Source: Haliea sp963974125
Lineage (GTDB): Bacteria; Pseudomonadota; Gammaproteobacteria; Pseudomonadales; Halieaceae
Assembly (NCBI GenBank): GCA_963974125.1
Contig: CAXBCH010000015.1
Span: forward strand, 1-64,000
DNA: 64,000 bases
Direction of reading: 5' to 3'
Shown here: one piece after another, positions 1 to 10,626 of the stretch
Numbering within the stretch: position 1 is the first letter of the stretch
Layout: every line of letters starts with the position of its first letter
Position numbers and translations under genes: made by a program
Notes under the pieces: model-generated
The model's input: the letters and a program-made list of their open reading frames with translations, nothing else
Told to the model about the DNA's origin: nothing
The model's database searches: none

Positions 1-2103
1 CTGGCCCTGGTGTTCCTGGTGCTGGTACTGTTCCTGCGCCCGCGGCTGGCAATGTGGGTGTGCGTCGGCATAGCGGTGGCCTTTGTCGGCACCCTGTTTC
101 TGCTGCAGTACACCGGCACCAGTCTCAACATGATCTCGCTGTTTGCCTTCCTGCTGATCCTGGGGATCGTGGTGGACGACGCCATTATTGTCGGCGAGTC
201 CATCCACGCCCGCCAGGCTGCCGGGGAGCGCGGTGTTGCCGGCGCGCTCAGCGGTGCCCAGGCGGTGATCAAGCCCGTGATCTACGCGGTCGTCAGTACC
301 ATGATTTTTTTCGTCCCCATGTTCTTCATGCCGGGCGACATGGCCCAGGCCGCGATTGCCATCCCCACGGTGGTCATCATCGCCCTGGCGCTGTCGCTGG
401 TGGAGTGCCTGCTGATCCTGCCGCCACACCTGGCCCACATGCCGCCGGTCAAGCCCAGCCGGTTCGCCTTCCTGCGCCGGGTGGAGACCGTGCGCCTGCG
501 CTTTGCCGACGGCATGACCCGCTTTGGCAAACAGCGCTACCGGCCCTTCCTGGCCGCCTGCCTGCGTCACAACCTGCTGGTCATGGCGGTGTTTTTCAGT
601 CTGCTGCTGATCAGTCTGGCGCTGTACGGCGGCGGCTGGTTGCGCGCGGCGTTCTTTCCCTCCATCAACTCCGATTATGTGATCGCCGAGATCGAATTGC
701 CCGAGGGTGGCGCCTTCAGCGACACGCTGCGAGTGCTGCGGCAGGTGGAGTCGGCGGCCCTGCAGGTCAAGCGCGAATACAACGAGAACCCGAAGCTGAC
801 AGTTCTCGGTCCCGCTGTTGGCCATATCGACTCCAGTGGCGAGGCCAACAAAATCAGGGTGATCATTGAGACCATCTCCGACGATATCGATACCCGCGAA
901 CTCGCGGACCGCTGGCGCGAGGCCATAGGCGAACTGCCGCCGGTGCAGGATTTCCAGATGGACTACACCATCAACGAGATGGGCAAACCCATACGCCTGG
1001 TCGCCGCCGCGGCGTCCCTGGATGACCTGGTCGCCGTTGCGGCCGAGGTGCGGCGGGTACTGGAGACCTGGCCCGGGGGCTACAACATCAACGATACCCT
1101 GCAGGATCCCCAGCAGGAGATCGTGCTGGGACTGAAACCGGCGGCGGAGAATCTGGGTATCACCCTGGCGGATCTCGCCCGCCAGGTGCGGGAAGCCTTC
1201 TACGGTGCCGAGGTGCAGCGCATCCCCCGTACCCGTGAGGATGTGCGGGTCATGGTGCGCTACCCCGAGGCCGAGCGCCTGTCTGTGGACAACCTCAACG
1301 AGATGCGAATACGGACCCCCGCGGGGGATGAAGTGCCCTTCGCGACCGTGGCTGCAATCAGCTACGAGCCTGGCTACCTCAGCATTGATCGTCTGGATCG
1401 CAAGCGCACCCTGGAGGTATCCGCCGAGGTGGTGCCGGGCAGCGTGGAACCCCGAGCAGTGGTCAATGCCATTCTGCGCGAGCACCTGCCGGGGTGGCAG
1501 CAGCGCTATCCCGGGCTCACCCTGGCGCTGGACGGGGAGCTGCAGGAGGAGTCCGAGTTCATGAATGCCATGCTCAAGTACCTGGTGCTGGCGATGCTGG
1601 TGATCTATGCCCTGATGGCAATACCGTTCCGGTCCTACTTCCAGCCCCTGCTGGTACTCACGGCGGTCCCCTTCGGTATCATGGGGGCGATCTTCGGCCA
1701 CCTGATTCTGAACTGGCAGGTGAGCATGTTCTCTTTTCTGGGGGTGATTGCCTGTGCCGGGGTGGTGGTCAATGACAACCTGGTGTTGATCGACCGCATC
1801 AACCAGCTGCGCGCAGCCGGGCATCCGCTGCTGAAGGCGCTGCTGCAGGGCGGCGAGGATCGCTTCCGCCCCATCATCCTGACCTCACTGACCACCTTCG
1901 TCGGCCTGCTGCCGATCATGGCGGAGACCAGTGTCCAGGCCCAGTTCCTGATCCCCATGGTGACCTCCCTGGCCTTCGGGGTGCTGTTCGCCACCGGCGT
2001 CACCCTGCTGCTGGTGCCCAGCCTGTACCTCGCGGGCGAACAGCTGGGCAACCGCTTCCTCCATCGCAAGCAGCGCCTGCAGGACCTCATCGAAGCGGCT
2101 TGA
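1..2103 (+). CDS. RND-family efflux transporter permease (5' partial)
   Basis: The reading frame is already open at base 1, so the N-terminus lies outside the window. The 700 codons seen are the middle and C-terminal part of an inner-membrane proton-driven RND exporter (AcrB-like family, normally about 1,030 residues). The central membrane block carries the paired aspartates of the proton relay (codons 59-60, in GIVVDDAIIVGE). A large periplasmic porter region follows (about codons 215-515), then a second block of about five membrane helices ending in a short basic cytoplasmic tail. No TolC or membrane-fusion gene is visible downstream; partners would be upstream. The substrate cannot be read from sequence. 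Confidence 0.95.
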   Translation: MALVFLVLVLFLRPRLAMWVCVGIAVAFVGTLFLLQYTGTSLNMISLFAFLLILGIVVDDAIIVGESIHARQAAGERGVAGALSGAQAVIKPVIYAVVSTMIFFVPMFFMPGDMAQAAIAIPTVVIIALALSLVECLLILPPHLAHMPPVKPSRFAFLRRVETVRLRFADGMTRFGKQRYRPFLAACLRHNLLVMAVFFSLLLISLALYGGGWLRAAFFPSINSDYVIAEIELPEGGAFSDTLRVLRQVESAALQVKREYNENPKLTVLGPAVGHIDSSGEANKIRVIIETISDDIDTRELADRWREAIGELPPVQDFQMDYTINEMGKPIRLVAAAASLDDLVAVAAEVRRVLETWPGGYNINDTLQDPQQEIVLGLKPAAENLGITLADLARQVREAFYGAEVQRIPRTREDVRVMVRYPEAERLSVDNLNEMRIRTPAGDEVPFATVAAISYEPGYLSIDRLDRKRTLEVSAEVVPGSVEPRAVVNAILREHLPGWQQRYPGLTLALDGELQEESEFMNAMLKYLVLAMLVIYALMAIPFRSYFQPLLVLTAVPFGIMGAIFGHLILNWQVSMFSFLGVIACAGVVVNDNLVLIDRINQLRAAGHPLLKALLQGGEDRFRPIILTSLTTFVGLLPIMAETSVQAQFLIPMVTSLAFGVLFATGVTLLLVPSLYLAGEQLGNRFLHRKQRLQDLIEAA

Positions 2104-2178
2104 CCAGACCTTCCAGACGCCGGAAGGAATTCAGGCAGAAAGACAGGATGTGTGCCACCTCGCCGGGCGACCCACTCG

Positions 2179-2221
2179 CCGGCGCCCCCCGGCGCTGCGT
2201 AATGCCGCATCGGGGCGCCGG
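2179..2221. terminator. Stem-loop between convergent RND and pckA genes
   Basis: A perfect 10-bp inverted repeat (CCGGCGCCCC at 2179-2188, GGGGCGCCGG at 2212-2221) encloses a 23-base loop between the two convergent stop codons. There is no T run, so a classical rho-independent terminator is not shown. A transcript-end structure is the likeliest role. Confidence 0.4.
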
Positions 2222-2232
2222 GCGGGATGTGC

Positions 2233-3792
<1,560 letters not shown>

Positions 3793-3872
3793 GGTGTGTC
3801 CTGTCTTCATGCTGCGGATTGCAGCCCGCCATTGAGGGCGGAGTTGCCTCTGTGGGACTTTCGGGGGGCGCC

Positions 3873-3901
3873 ATTATGTCAGAATCGCCCCCTGATGCGA
3901 A
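3873..3901 (-). promoter_or_regulatory. Predicted sigma-70 promoter of pckA
   Basis: Read on the minus strand, TTCGCA (3896-3901) and CATAAT (3873-3878) are separated by 17 bases, about 80 bases before the pckA start. The -10 matches consensus at 5 of 6 positions, the -35 at 4 of 6. A 7-bp inverted repeat (3864-3870 and 3886-3892) overlaps the spacer and the probable transcript start and could be an operator. Confidence 0.55.
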
Positions 3902-3912
3902 CCAGAATGGAG

Positions 3913-3935
3913 AAAAAATCGGCGATCTCCGCCGA
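3913..3935 (-). terminator. Rho-independent terminator of hslO
   Basis: On the minus strand directly after the hslO stop, the stem TCGGCG/CGCCGA with a 5-base loop is followed by six T residues. This is a compact but standard intrinsic terminator. It ends just before the pckA promoter. Confidence 0.75.
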
Positions 3936-3938
3936 GCT

Positions 3939-4853
3939 TCAATGCAGCGTCGGCGCCGGGCCCGCACGCAGCAAATCGGCCAGGTCCTCGCGCTCGAACC
4001 GGTACTGCTGGTTGCAGAATTCGCAATCCACGGTAATGGCGCCCTGCTCCCGGAGAATGTCCTCCAGCTCGGCGCTGGCGATGGCCGACAGGGCATTGCG
4101 ACTGCGCTGCCGCGAGCAACTGCACTGGAAGGCGAGCGGACGCGGGTCAAACAGCCGCACCGGGTCCTCGTGGTAGAGCCGGTAGAGCAGGTCCGCGGGC
4201 GGCAGCTGCAGCAGCTCGGTGGGCGTCACGGTCTCCCCGAGGGTGCAGACATGCTGCCACTGCTGCTCGCGCAATTGCGGGTCGCGGCTGACCTGGGCCG
4301 GCAGCTGCTGCAGCAGCAGGCCACCGGCGGAGCGGCCGTCGCAGGCCAGCCAGAGGCGGGTATGCAGCTGTTCGGATTGCTCGAAGTAGGCGTCCAGGCT
4401 GGCGGCCAGCGAGTGCCGGGACAGGGGCACGATGCCCTGGTAGCGCTTGCCCCGCAGTGGCTCAACGGTGATCGCCAGGGTGCCGTCCGCCAGCAACTGG
4501 TCGAAATCCCCGGATGTCGCCAGCTGCGCGCCCCGGGCAATGCCGCGTATCTGCAGGTCACTGCTGCATTCGGCCATCAGCAGCGGAACCTGGCCGTCGC
4601 TGCGGGCCTGCAGGATCAGTCGGCCCTCGAACTTCAGGGTAGTGCTCAGCAGGGTGGCGGCGGCCAGGAATTCCCCCAGCAGGCGCTGTACGCCGGGAGC
4701 GTATTGATGCACGGCGAGCATATCGCGCAGGCTGGTGCCCAATTGGGCGATTTCACCGCGGATGTCGGCCTGTTCGAACAGGAACCTGCGGCTACTGTCG
4801 GCAGCCGGATTGGCAGCATGGTTGTCAGCGCTCATGGGGCAATTGTAATCCAT
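3939..4853 (-). CDS. hslO: Redox-regulated holdase chaperone Hsp33
   Basis: Cytosolic chaperone switched on by oxidative unfolding. The 304-residue protein ends in the diagnostic zinc site, C244-x-C246 and C277-x-x-C280, with the same 31-residue spacing as in Escherichia coli Hsp33; oxidation of these cysteines releases zinc and exposes the substrate surface. The N-terminal domain begins near residue 24 (FLFEQADIRGE). Neither the ATG at 4853 nor the in-frame ATG at 4835 has a strong ribosome site, so the start is uncertain by six codons. It is a single gene, divergent from the LLM oxidoreductase and closed by its own terminator. Confidence 0.96.
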   Translation of the reverse strand: MDYNCPMSADNHAANPAADSSRRFLFEQADIRGEIAQLGTSLRDMLAVHQYAPGVQRLLGEFLAAATLLSTTLKFEGRLILQARSDGQVPLLMAECSSDLQIRGIARGAQLATSGDFDQLLADGTLAITVEPLRGKRYQGIVPLSRHSLAASLDAYFEQSEQLHTRLWLACDGRSAGGLLLQQLPAQVSRDPQLREQQWQHVCTLGETVTPTELLQLPPADLLYRLYHEDPVRLFDPRPLAFQCSCSRQRSRNALSAIASAELEDILREQGAITVDCEFCNQQYRFEREDLADLLRAGPAPTLH

Positions 4854-5043
4854 TCAGGTGGCTGGTTGATCCCGCGGCAGCAGCGGGACGTATGTTGGTG
4901 CAGGGCAAGGTTCAGTATTTGAGGCCAGCAGGGGCTATTTTCAACCAGGCGATGACCGCTGTTCGCAGGGGGGGTACAGTGTTGGCATTGACAGCAGCGG
5001 GCGCCTCCAGGCGTCCTACCAATTATTAGACAGGAGCGAAAGC

Positions 5044-5910
5044 ATGAGATTCAGCTATCAGATCGGAATGAGTGACGCCGACCACTACCTGCCCCTGGTG
5101 CAGGCGGCCGAAGCGGCGGGGTTCGATGGCATTACCATCCCGGACAGCATCTGCTACCCGCAGGAGGCGAGCTCCAAATACCCCTACAACAAGGATGGCA
5201 GCCGCGAGTTCCTGGAAAGTGTGCCTTTCCTGGAGAGCCTGATAGCGGTCGCGGCAATGGCTGCGGTCACCGAGAAGATTCGCTTTGCAACCTTTGTCTA
5301 CAAGCTGGCAGTGCGCCAGGTAGCGGTAGTGGCGAAGCAGGTCCAGAGCATCCAGGCGCTTTCCAGCAACCGCTTTGATTTTGGGGTCGGCATCAGCCCC
5401 TGGGAGGAGGACTTCGCCGTCTGCGACGTGCCCTGGGAGAAGCGCGGCCTGCGCCTGGATGAGCAGATCGATATCCTCCGCGGCCTGGAAACGGGCGAGT
5501 TCTTCGGCTACGAGGGCGAGATCCACAAGCTGCCCGCGATCAAGATGTGCCCGGTGCCGACAGCGCCCACGCCCATTCTGGTGGGTGGACACGCCGAGCC
5601 GGCGCTGCGCCGGGCGGCGAAGGTCGGGGACGGCTGGATGTGCGCCGGCGCCGACATGCAGCAGCTGGAGGGCTACATCCGCCGCCTGCACGAGCTGCGC
5701 GCCGAATACGGTACCAGCGACAGGACCTTCCGGATTTACACGACCGGTCAGGACGCATTTACCGAGGCCGGTATCAGCAAGCTGGAAGAGATCGGTGTCA
5801 CCGACGTGATTATCGGCTTCCGCAACGTCTATGAAATGGAGCCGGACAAGCCGCTGGACGAGAAGATCGCCATGCTCAACTGGTACGCGGGCGAGTTTAT
5901 CAAGCGTTGA
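5044..5910 (+). CDS. LLM-class flavin/F420-type oxidoreductase
   Basis: A 288-residue luciferase-like (LLM) monooxygenase/reductase-fold protein. The family signatures are visible: the N-terminal strand with YQIGMSDADHYLPLVQAAEAAGFDG, the central RFDFGVGISPWEEDF segment, and PTPILVGGHAEPALRRAAKVGDGW, which contacts the cofactor phosphate. A good ribosome site (AGGAG, eight bases before ATG) fixes the start. The cofactor could be FMN or F420, and no F420 biosynthesis gene is visible here, so the name is deliberately general. It stands alone between hslO and a DMT exporter, and the substrate is unknown. Confidence 0.88.
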   Translation: MRFSYQIGMSDADHYLPLVQAAEAAGFDGITIPDSICYPQEASSKYPYNKDGSREFLESVPFLESLIAVAAMAAVTEKIRFATFVYKLAVRQVAVVAKQVQSIQALSSNRFDFGVGISPWEEDFAVCDVPWEKRGLRLDEQIDILRGLETGEFFGYEGEIHKLPAIKMCPVPTAPTPILVGGHAEPALRRAAKVGDGWMCAGADMQQLEGYIRRLHELRAEYGTSDRTFRIYTTGQDAFTEAGISKLEEIGVTDVIIGFRNVYEMEPDKPLDEKIAMLNWYAGEFIKR

Positions 5911-5990
5911 TGTCGCAGCGGTGTTCGCCGCCGGCATAGGCCCGGGCCCGCGGATGCGCTAAAGTGCGCGCTTTGCGCCGGGCGCTGCCG

Positions 5991-6866
5991 ATGAACAATC
6001 TGCTGCTGTATACCATCACGGTGGTGATTTGGGGTTCCACCTGGATCGCCATCAAGTTCCAGCTCGGCACCGTGGCGCCCATGGTGTCCATCGCCCACCG
6101 CTCGCTGCTGGCCGCCCTGCTCATATTTCTCTACCTGGTACTGCGCCGGCGCCTGTCGCCGCTGTCGAGGCGGGATCACGTCATGGTCTGCCTGCAGGGA
6201 CTGTGCCTGTTCAGCGGCAACTACATTTTCATTTACCATGCCACCGCGGAGCTGGCCAGCGGCCTGGTGGCGGTGGTGTTTTCCACCATGGTGATCCTGA
6301 ACATGGTCAATGGCGCGATCTTCCTGCGCCTGCCGGCGAGCAAGATGGTGGCCCTGGGCGCGGGCATCGGCCTGGTTGGCATGGTGGCGGTGTTCCTGCC
6401 CCAGCTGGAGAGCTTCAGCCTGACGGACACTGGCTTCCGCGCCCTGCTGCTGTGTTTCGCCGGTACCTGCCTGGCTTCCTTTGGCAATATTTTCGCCGCC
6501 CGCAACAGCCGCGACGGCCTGCCTGTGCTGGTGTGCAACGCCTGGGGCATGCTCTATGGGGCCCTCGCGCTGTACGGGTTTGCCTTGCTGACGGGCACCC
6601 CCATCACGCTGGACCAGGATTTTGTCTACCTCGGCTCCCTGTTCTACCTGGCGGTGTTTGGTTCGGTGGTGGGGTTCTGGGCCTATGTCACCCTGATCGG
6701 CAATATCGGTCCGGACCGGGCCGCCTACAGCTCGCTGTTGTTCCCGGTGGTTGCCCTGCTGATCTCCACCCTGTTCGAGGGCTACCAGTGGACGCTGCTG
6801 GGCCTGGCCGGCTTTGGCCTGGTGCTGGCGGGGAACTGGCTGGTCATGCGCCGGGGTACGGGCTAA
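5991..6866 (+). CDS. EamA/DMT-superfamily transporter
   Basis: A 291-residue inner-membrane protein with about ten hydrophobic segments arranged as two EamA repeats (residues about 3-135 and 145-288), the layout of drug/metabolite exporters. The motif VIWGSTWIAIKFQLG in the first helix is typical of the family. The ATG at 5991 opens directly into the first membrane helix; an in-frame GTG at 5964 would add nine basic residues and looks less natural. The substrate cannot be predicted. It may be co-transcribed with the small PHA-system gene 30 bases downstream. Confidence 0.9.
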   Translation: MNNLLLYTITVVIWGSTWIAIKFQLGTVAPMVSIAHRSLLAALLIFLYLVLRRRLSPLSRRDHVMVCLQGLCLFSGNYIFIYHATAELASGLVAVVFSTMVILNMVNGAIFLRLPASKMVALGAGIGLVGMVAVFLPQLESFSLTDTGFRALLLCFAGTCLASFGNIFAARNSRDGLPVLVCNAWGMLYGALALYGFALLTGTPITLDQDFVYLGSLFYLAVFGSVVGFWAYVTLIGNIGPDRAAYSSLLFPVVALLISTLFEGYQWTLLGLAGFGLVLAGNWLVMRRGTG

Positions 6867-6896
6867 CCTGTGTACTGTTGAATTTGACAGGCGCAG

Positions 6897-7178
6897 GTGA
6901 CCATGGCGGGATTCCGGCTGACCAAACCCTATACCATGCCCAAGGAGGAATTGCGGCAGGCGGCGCAGCGGCTGGCGGACCGGCTCCAGGATGAGCATGG
7001 CGTGCGCTCGCGCTGGGAGGGTGACAGCGTGCACATCAAGGGTGGCGGCATCGATGGCCTGCTGTCCTTTCACGATGGGGTAGTCGATGTTTCGGTGCGT
7101 CTGGGCCTGCTGGCCTCGGCTTTCCAGCGGCCCCTCAAGGCGGAAGTCGAGCGCTATCTCAACGAGATGATCAGCTGA
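6897..7178 (+). CDS. Polyhydroxyalkanoic acid system family protein
   Basis: A 93-residue soluble protein resembling the small PHA-granule-region family (PHA_gran_rgn). It starts with FRLTKPYTMPKEELRQAAQRLADRL and continues with a beta-rich core (SRWEGDSVHIKGGGIDG), matching the usual size of about 90-100 residues. Its biochemical role is unknown. Members often occur near polyhydroxyalkanoate genes, though no phaC is visible in this window. The start is either GTG 6897 or ATG 6903. Its last 8 bases overlap the convergent patatin gene. Confidence 0.72.
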   Translation: MTMAGFRLTKPYTMPKEELRQAAQRLADRLQDEHGVRSRWEGDSVHIKGGGIDGLLSFHDGVVDVSVRLGLLASAFQRPLKAEVERYLNEMIS

Positions 7179-8241
7179 GTACAGTGACCCCTGCCAGCGG
7201 GTCCGGGCTTGCCAGCAAGGCCGCGAAATCCTCCGCCAGGGCCCGGCTGCGTGCCATGCACTCACGCCAGTAGGCAATCCGCGCGTCGCTGGCCAGGCGC
7301 TTGAAGTCGGTGCGATCGGGGATTTTACGCTGTGGCAGGGAGGCGACGAAGTCACGGCTGGGGCACAACAGCACGAGATCATCCAGCAGCCGGATATTGG
7401 CCTTGCGCCAGGGCAGGAACTTGTCGAACCAGCCCGGGGTGATGTCGGCGCGGAAGTGCGGGTACAGGAGCAGGCCTTCGCCACGGTACTGCGGAAGGTC
7501 AAAATGGTAGTCTATGATGCCGCCATCCCAGTACTGTCCCGCGGGAGCTCCCGCGATATCCCGCTCCCCCCTCAGCACGAAAGGAATCGAGCCGCTGGCA
7601 TGCAGGGCAAGAGGTACGGTGGCCGGGCGCAAGGGTGTATAGACCGTTGCAAAGTCCGTCAGGCTGAGCTGGGGTGCCGGTGCGGTGCCGCTGTGGAATA
7701 CCACGCGCTGGAACGCCAGGTTGAGCAGGCGCCGGTGCAGCGAGTTGCCGACCGCGGCAGCGCCCATGGCGGCGGCCAGCAGCGCGGGCTGCGTGGTGCC
7801 CGCCGCGCCGCGGCCACGGGCGGTAACGATGTGGGTGCGGAAGCGAGCATGGGAGGCGATGGCGTCGGCCCCGTCGTCCCCCAGTATCTGTTCAAGCATG
7901 CCCGTGCTGGCCGCGCTGATTTCGGCGGCGGTCGGTCGCGGCGAGTAGGTCTGGCCCAGATAGGCCTGCTGGAAACGGTCCAGCGCTGCTACCGGGTCCG
8001 CCTGTGCCAGGCAGGCGTGCCGCCAGGCGCCGATGGATGAGCCCAGCACAGACAGTTCGCGCTGGCCGCGGGCGAGGAAATCGCCGAACAACAGCCTGTC
8101 GAGCTGCCCCAGAATGAGCCACTTGGGGCCCCCGGATGCTCCCAGCAGCAGGCTGAACAGATCCGGGTGCCAGCCCTGTTCGGCGATGGTCGCCGCTGCC
8201 CGCTTGCCCAGGTAAACCGACAGCGCCCCGGTGCTACTCAC
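7171..8241 (-). CDS. Patatin-like phospholipase/acyl hydrolase
   Basis: A 356-residue predicted lipid acyl hydrolase using a Ser-Asp dyad. The glycine-rich oxyanion segment GGPKW is at residues 37-41, the nucleophile elbow GSSIG at 67-71 (Ser69), and the dyad aspartate in DGG at 239-241. No signal peptide is seen, so it is probably cytoplasmic or membrane-associated. It overlaps the upstream AraC regulator gene by 8 bases and is likely co-transcribed with it. Possible substrates are phospholipids or stored lipid; none can be fixed from sequence. Confidence 0.88.
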   Translation of the reverse strand: MSSTGALSVYLGKRAAATIAEQGWHPDLFSLLLGASGGPKWLILGQLDRLLFGDFLARGQRELSVLGSSIGAWRHACLAQADPVAALDRFQQAYLGQTYSPRPTAAEISAASTGMLEQILGDDGADAIASHARFRTHIVTARGRGAAGTTQPALLAAAMGAAAVGNSLHRRLLNLAFQRVVFHSGTAPAPQLSLTDFATVYTPLRPATVPLALHASGSIPFVLRGERDIAGAPAGQYWDGGIIDYHFDLPQYRGEGLLLYPHFRADITPGWFDKFLPWRKANIRLLDDLVLLCPSRDFVASLPQRKIPDRTDFKRLASDARIAYWRECMARSRALAEDFAALLASPDPLAGVTVLS

Positions 8242-9232
8242 CCCGCATTTCCCGCGGCGCGCGCCCGGTCCACTTGTGGTAGGCCCTGCGGAAGTTGGAG
8301 GCGTCGTTGAAGCCGACCAGGTAGGCGATGGTCGACAGGGGCAGGCGGCTGTTCTGCAGATAGCGGGTGGCGTGCTCTGCCCGCACCCGGTCCAGCAACA
8401 GCTGGTAGGCGGTGCCCTCCTGTTCCAGGCGCCGGCGGTAGGTGCGCGGGCTGAAGTTCAGCATTTGCGCCACTTGTGGCATCTGCGGGTACTGCCCCTC
8501 CAGCTTGCGCAGCAGGCGCAGGGTCTGCTCGGCCACCGATTCACCCTCCTCCAGGTCCGCCAGCAGGCGGGCGCACTCTTCCTCGTACAGGGAGCGCAGT
8601 GCCGGGTTGGACAGGGGCAGGGGGGTGCTCAACAGCGCGGCGTCGAAGGAAATCCGCCCCAGCGGGCAGTTGAAGTGCACATCCTCGCCAAAGACGTCGT
8701 AGTAGATCTGTTCGTGAACCGGGGGCGGATAGGGCAACTCGACGCGCAGTTGCAGGTCGTTCCTGCCCAGCAGGCCGCGCAGGGTATTGAAGATGGCGGC
8801 GTACATGACTTCGCTGGCGAACTCCACCGGGTTGTCCCGCGGCGCACTGACGGTAGTCAGCACACAGCGATCGTCGATCAGATCCTGCTCCAGGTGTAGC
8901 GTGGGGGAGGACAGGAGGTGGTAGTAGCGCAGGAACAGCTCCATCACCTGGCCGAGGTCGCGGCAGGTCATGAAGGCCTGGCCCAGAACGGCGTGTGCGC
9001 CCAGGTTCAGGCGCAGTCCCAGGTGCAGGCCCAGGGCGGTGTCGCCAGTCAGGTCGAAGGCGTTGCTGACCAGGCGGCTGAAATCTTCCTCGCTGACCCG
9101 GGCACCGATCCCGCTCAGGCCGGACTCCACCAGCGTGGTGCCCGCCAGCAGGCGATCGCGCGGGTAGCCCTGGCTCTCGACCATGTCGATAAGGATAAGA
9201 ATGTACTGCGCGGGGGCGCTGGCTCTGGGCAT
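8234..9232 (-). CDS. AraC-family transcriptional regulator
   Basis: A 332-residue regulator with an N-terminal effector/dimerisation region of the arabinose-binding-like type (about residues 15-190) and a C-terminal AraC double helix-turn-helix (about 235-330, with YLVGFNDASNFRRAYHKWTGRAPREMR). I choose ATG 9232; a TTG six codons upstream (9250) is possible. It is divergent from the diiron ferritin-like gene across about 110 bases and overlaps the patatin gene downstream. By position it may control either neighbour; the effector is unknown. Confidence 0.92.
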   Translation of the reverse strand: MPRASAPAQYILILIDMVESQGYPRDRLLAGTTLVESGLSGIGARVSEEDFSRLVSNAFDLTGDTALGLHLGLRLNLGAHAVLGQAFMTCRDLGQVMELFLRYYHLLSSPTLHLEQDLIDDRCVLTTVSAPRDNPVEFASEVMYAAIFNTLRGLLGRNDLQLRVELPYPPPVHEQIYYDVFGEDVHFNCPLGRISFDAALLSTPLPLSNPALRSLYEEECARLLADLEEGESVAEQTLRLLRKLEGQYPQMPQVAQMLNFSPRTYRRRLEQEGTAYQLLLDRVRAEHATRYLQNSRLPLSTIAYLVGFNDASNFRRAYHKWTGRAPREMRGE

Positions 9233-9341
9233 CGAACCATTTGGCCACAAATGACCCTATTTTGACAAGACTTTACCTTGTTGACCCCGGCATGTTCTCC
9301 CATAGTATCGCCACATAACTGCCATAAGCCTTCAGGAGAGC

Positions 9342-10529
9342 ATGGTCATGAAAGTAGAATGGACTGGTACCCCCCGCAAGATCCAGCGTTTTGCCGGCGC
9401 CGATTATCCGCACGAGAACCCCGATCTTGAAGAGCTGCTGACCGAAGGTGATGTCGATCACATCGCAGAGATTTTCAACACCCCGCTGACCGGTTCCTAC
9501 AACTGGGACTACAAGGTGCAGGACGACCGCATCAAGAAACTGTACGACCTGGGCAAGCAGCTCAACTGGGATCCGGAGATGGATATCAACTGGGACCGTC
9601 CCTGGCCGGAGCAGGACCGGATGCCGGAGCTGATGAACCTGCACACCTACCAGCCCTACCTGGACATGGACGAGGCGACCCGCAAGGAATTCTGGCTGCA
9701 CATGAACGCCTGGAGCCTGTCGCAGTTCCTGCACGGCGAGCAGGGTGCCCTGCTGGTGGCGTCGCAGCTTTGCTCCTGCGCCCCGACGCTGAACGCCAAG
9801 CTGTACGCTGCCTCGCAGACCTTCGACGAGGCTCGCCACGTCGAGGTGTTCAACAAGTACCTGCAGCAGCGTATCGGCGTGATGTACCCGATCAATACCC
9901 ACCTCAAGGCGATCATCGACAAGATCCTCACCGACGCGCGCTGGGATATGAAGTTTATCGGCATGCAGCTGGTGATCGAGGGTCTGGCCCTGTCGGCTTT
10001 CAACACGACCCGGGAAACCACACCGGATCCGGTGCTCAAGGATGTGGTCTACCTGGTGACCCGCGACGAGGCCCGCCACGTGACCTTCGGGGTCAACTAC
10101 CTGGAGGAGTTCGTCAAGTCGCTGACTGACGAAGAGCGCGAAGAGCGTGCCCAGTTTGCCTACGAGGCCTGTGTCGTCAGCCGCGAGCGCCTGGTCGCAA
10201 CCGACGTATTCGCGCACTTTGGCTGGGATGTGGAAGAGGCCCGTCTGCAGGTGCTGGAAGGGTTTGTGATGTCCACTTTCCGCAACCTGCTGTTCCAGCG
10301 CGTCATTCCGAACCTGAAGCGCATCGGCCTGCTGACCGACAAGATCCGGCCCAAGTTCGAGGCGCTGGGGATTCTGGAGTTCGAGAACCTGGCAACCGAT
10401 GGCGATATCGACTGGGCCCTGCTGGAGCGTCCGCTGGATACCGAGGAGGCTCAGGGCTACGAGCAGAGCATGCTGGCCGAGTTCCACAAGATCAACGAAG
10501 AGGGGGAGGCTCCGCGCAAGGCAAGCTGA
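9342..10529 (+). CDS. Ferritin-like diiron protein of unknown substrate
   Basis: A 395-residue helical protein with a complete carboxylate-bridged diiron ligand set: E133 (HGEQG), E163 and H166 (DEARH), E213 (VIEGL), E243 and H246 (DEARH). This is the E, ExxH, E, ExxH pattern of ferritin-like oxygenases and oxidases. It is much longer than storage ferritins, so an oxygen-activating enzyme is more likely than iron storage; the substrate is unknown. ATG 9342 has an AGGAG four bases upstream; ATG 9348 has wider spacing and is also possible. It is divergent from an AraC regulator and ends before a strong two-way terminator. Confidence 0.82.
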   Translation: MVMKVEWTGTPRKIQRFAGADYPHENPDLEELLTEGDVDHIAEIFNTPLTGSYNWDYKVQDDRIKKLYDLGKQLNWDPEMDINWDRPWPEQDRMPELMNLHTYQPYLDMDEATRKEFWLHMNAWSLSQFLHGEQGALLVASQLCSCAPTLNAKLYAASQTFDEARHVEVFNKYLQQRIGVMYPINTHLKAIIDKILTDARWDMKFIGMQLVIEGLALSAFNTTRETTPDPVLKDVVYLVTRDEARHVTFGVNYLEEFVKSLTDEEREERAQFAYEACVVSRERLVATDVFAHFGWDVEEARLQVLEGFVMSTFRNLLFQRVIPNLKRIGLLTDKIRPKFEALGILEFENLATDGDIDWALLERPLDTEEAQGYEQSMLAEFHKINEEGEAPRKAS

Positions 10530-10574
10530 AGAGAATGGGGCCGGGGGTAACCCTCAGCCCCGTTCCTCCCAGGC

Positions 10575-10607
10575 ACAAAAAAGCCGGCGTTACGCCGGCT
10601 TTTTTGT
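10575..10607. terminator. Bidirectional rho-independent terminator
   Basis: A perfect 15-bp inverted repeat with a 3-base loop has the core GCCGGCG/CGCCGGC flanked by six A on the left and six T on the right. It therefore terminates both the diiron-protein gene (+) and rpsT (-), which converge here. Confidence 0.93.
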
Positions 10608-10626
10608 GGAATTCAGGTCTGCAGGG

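Noticed and set aside
4980..5043. TTGACA at about 4986 as -35 of the LLM gene promoter
   Set aside because: No -10-like hexamer lies 16-19 bases downstream; the only AT-rich candidate is about 30 bases away.
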